Assembly: GCA_900556195.1 (NCBI GenBank)
Contig: USOJ01000074.1
Span: 1-6,289, forward strand
Direction of reading: 5' to 3'
DNA length: 6,289 bases
Origin: an uncultured Eubacteriales bacterium
GTDB lineage: Bacteria > Bacillota > Clostridia > Christensenellales > Borkfalkiaceae
Part shown: positions 5,286-6,289 of the stretch, in pieces
Position numbering within the stretch: position 1 is the first letter of the stretch
How the letters are laid out: every line of letters begins with the position of its first letter
Translations under genes and position numbers: made by a program
The notes under the pieces: generated by a model
Told to the model about the DNA's origin: nothing
The model's database searches: none
The model's input: only the letters and a program-made list of their open reading frames with translations

Positions 5286-6289
5286 TTGCTCGAAAATATA
5301 AAAACTCCGTCGGACGTAAAGAATTTATCCGTTCCCGAACTGGAAGAACTTGCGTCTGACGTACGAAAACGAATAATAGAAGCGGTAGACGCCAACGGCG
5401 GGCATCTGTCTTCTAATTTAGGCGCGGTTGATCTCACGGTCGCGCTTTATCGCGTTTTCGATTTTCCGACCGATAAATTGATTTTCGACGTAGGGCATCA
5501 ATGTTACGCGCATAAAATTTTAAGCGGCAGGGGCGAAGATATCGCAAACGTCAGACAAGACGGCGGAGCGGGCGGTTTTCCCATTCCGTCCGAAAGCGTC
5601 TACGATCCGTTCGGCGCGGGGCACGCGGGCAATTCCGTTTCGGCGTGCCTCGGATACTGCGCGGCGAGAGATGCGAAAGGGCAGGACTATACCGTAATAG
5701 ACGTAGTCGGCGACGCTTCGCTTTTTAACGGCGAAAACCTCGAAGCGCTTTCCGCAAGCGATATAAAACCTAAAAAACTTATAATAATACTGAACGACAA
5801 CGGAATGTCGATTTCCCGTAATAACAACGGAATGTATAAGTTTTTCTCGAAAATGAGAACGAGAAAAACTTACGGGAAATTCATGAATTTCGCCAACAGA
5901 ACGATAGGTAAAAGTTTTATCGGCAAGTGGCTCAAACGAGTTAAAAGATCGATAAAAGTAAGCATTAACAACGTTACGGCAATCGAAGCGCTCGGTTTTA
6001 AGTACGTCGGGATATTCGACGGTAACGATATAAAAGAAGTCGTAAAAATACTTGAAAATCTTAAATATTCGGACAAAGCCGTTCTTTTACATCTTCGGAC
6101 GAAAAAAGGCAAAGGGATGACCGAGGCCGAAAACGATGCCGAAAGTTATCACGGCGTCGGTAAAAATTTCGATACCGGCGCAGGGTCTTTCTCGACCGCC
6201 GTCGGAGAAGTTTTGTGCAATGCGGCAGCCGAAAATCCCGAAATTACCGCAATTTGCGCGGGTATGAAAGAAGGAACGGGGTTAAGGGA
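5286..6289 (+). CDS. dxs: 1-deoxy-D-xylulose-5-phosphate synthase, divergent, N-terminal part (cut by window end)
   Basis: Dxs condenses pyruvate and glyceraldehyde 3-phosphate to 1-deoxy-D-xylulose 5-phosphate with thiamine diphosphate (TPP), feeding the MEP isoprenoid pathway and cofactor synthesis. The 334 visible residues cover the TPP-binding domain and the start of the second domain. Conserved elements are NGGHLSSNLG with His40 (E. coli His49), FDVGHQCYAHKILSGR with His71, Mg-binding Asp143, Asn172 and Met174 (NDNGMSIS, 29 residues after Asp143 as in E. coli), TKKGKG, SYHGV with His289 (E. coli His299), and KEGTGL at the edge. Three usually conserved motifs differ: GHAGNS (112-117) for GHSSTS, GDAS (142-145) for GDGA, and DGND (245-248) for DGHD. 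The linker between NDN and DGND is close in length to the Clostridia form. Start is TTG, 18 nt after pepT. It may be the main Dxs or a diverged paralogue; the C-terminal half with the remaining active-site residues is not visible. Confidence 0.9.
   Translation, partial: MLENIKTPSDVKNLSVPELEELASDVRKRIIEAVDANGGHLSSNLGAVDLTVALYRVFDFPTDKLIFDVGHQCYAHKILSGRGEDIANVRQDGGAGGFPIPSESVYDPFGAGHAGNSVSACLGYCAARDAKGQDYTVIDVVGDASLFNGENLEALSASDIKPKKLIIILNDNGMSISRNNNGMYKFFSKMRTRKTYGKFMNFANRTIGKSFIGKWLKRVKRSIKVSINNVTAIEALGFKYVGIFDGNDIKEVVKILENLKYSDKAVLLHLRTKKGKGMTEAENDAESYHGVGKNFDTGAGSFSTAVGEVLCNAAAENPEITAICAGMKEGTGLR
5811..5880. repeat. Nested perfect inverted repeats inside dxs
   Basis: Outer arms ATTTCCCGTAA (5811-5821) and TTACGGGAAAT (5870-5880) are an 11-bp perfect inverted repeat. 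Inside, TAAGTTTTTCTCG (5837-5849) and CGAGAAAAACTTA (5860-5872) are a 13-bp perfect inverted repeat around a 10-nt loop. The repeats share 5870-5872, so they can stack into one stem of about 21 bp with a 15-nt bulge on the 5' side. No T-run follows on either strand, so it does not look like a terminator. It encodes Dxs residues about 176-199. Confidence 0.75.
5876..5891. repeat. 16-bp perfect palindrome inside dxs
   Basis: GAAATTCATGAATTTC reads the same on both strands. It begins in the outer right arm of the adjacent nested repeat, so the two structures would compete for 5876-5880. It lies in coding sequence (Dxs residues about 197-202); no function can be assigned. Confidence 0.65.

Noticed and set aside
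5811..5880. The dxs hairpin as an intrinsic terminator or attenuator
   Set aside because: Neither strand has a T-run after the stem, and the reading frame continues through conserved Dxs sequence on both sides.
5794..6034. Possible deletion in the Dxs linker and loss of catalytic His299
   Set aside because: Counting from memory of E. coli Dxs, the span from Asn181 to the DGHD histidine (257) is about 77 residues, against 76 here, so there is no real deletion. E. coli His299 is the YHGV-type histidine, which is kept here as His289; the changed residue is the DGHD histidine.

Overview
The window reads as ordinary bacterial chromosome, most likely from a Clostridia-like member of the Bacillota. 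The evidence is consensus sigma-A promoters, GGAGG-type ribosome binding sites, a hairpin-plus-T-run terminator, and Clostridia-like versions of Dxs, peptidase T and an M18 aminopeptidase. Codons are rich in CpG (GCG, TCG, ACG, CGA) throughout, with no compositional break that would suggest transferred DNA. Placement below phylum or class is not supported. I see no tRNA, rRNA, CRISPR array, insertion sequence or phage gene.

Layout: (1) 6-1688 (+) is a Na+/phosphate cotransporter of the NptA/YjbB type with a C-terminal PhoU-like domain. It ends at a strong hairpin terminator (about 1704-1746) that also lies just beyond the 3' end of the next, convergent gene. (2) 1776-2405 (-) is a small cytoplasmic alpha/beta hydrolase, expressed from its own near-consensus promoter at 2476-2504. 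(3) 2406-2644 is a divergent intergenic region with one strong promoter facing each way and several short palindromes that could be operators. (4) 2645-6289 (+) is a probable operon: M18 aminopeptidase, then peptidase T (7-nt gap), then dxs (18-nt gap, TTG start, cut off by the window end).

The two peptidases are both dinuclear-metal aminopeptidases of the MH clan and would together trim peptides and tripeptides in the cytoplasm. Dxs makes 1-deoxy-D-xylulose 5-phosphate for isoprenoid and thiamine/pyridoxal precursors. The link to the peptidases is co-transcription only; no shared pathway is evident.

No clearly new system is present. The two points most worth a second look are both in dxs. 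One is a dense cluster of perfect inverted repeats inside the coding sequence (5811-5891). The other is a set of substitutions in usually conserved Dxs motifs (GHAGNS, GDAS and DGND in place of GHSSTS, GDGA and DGHD).
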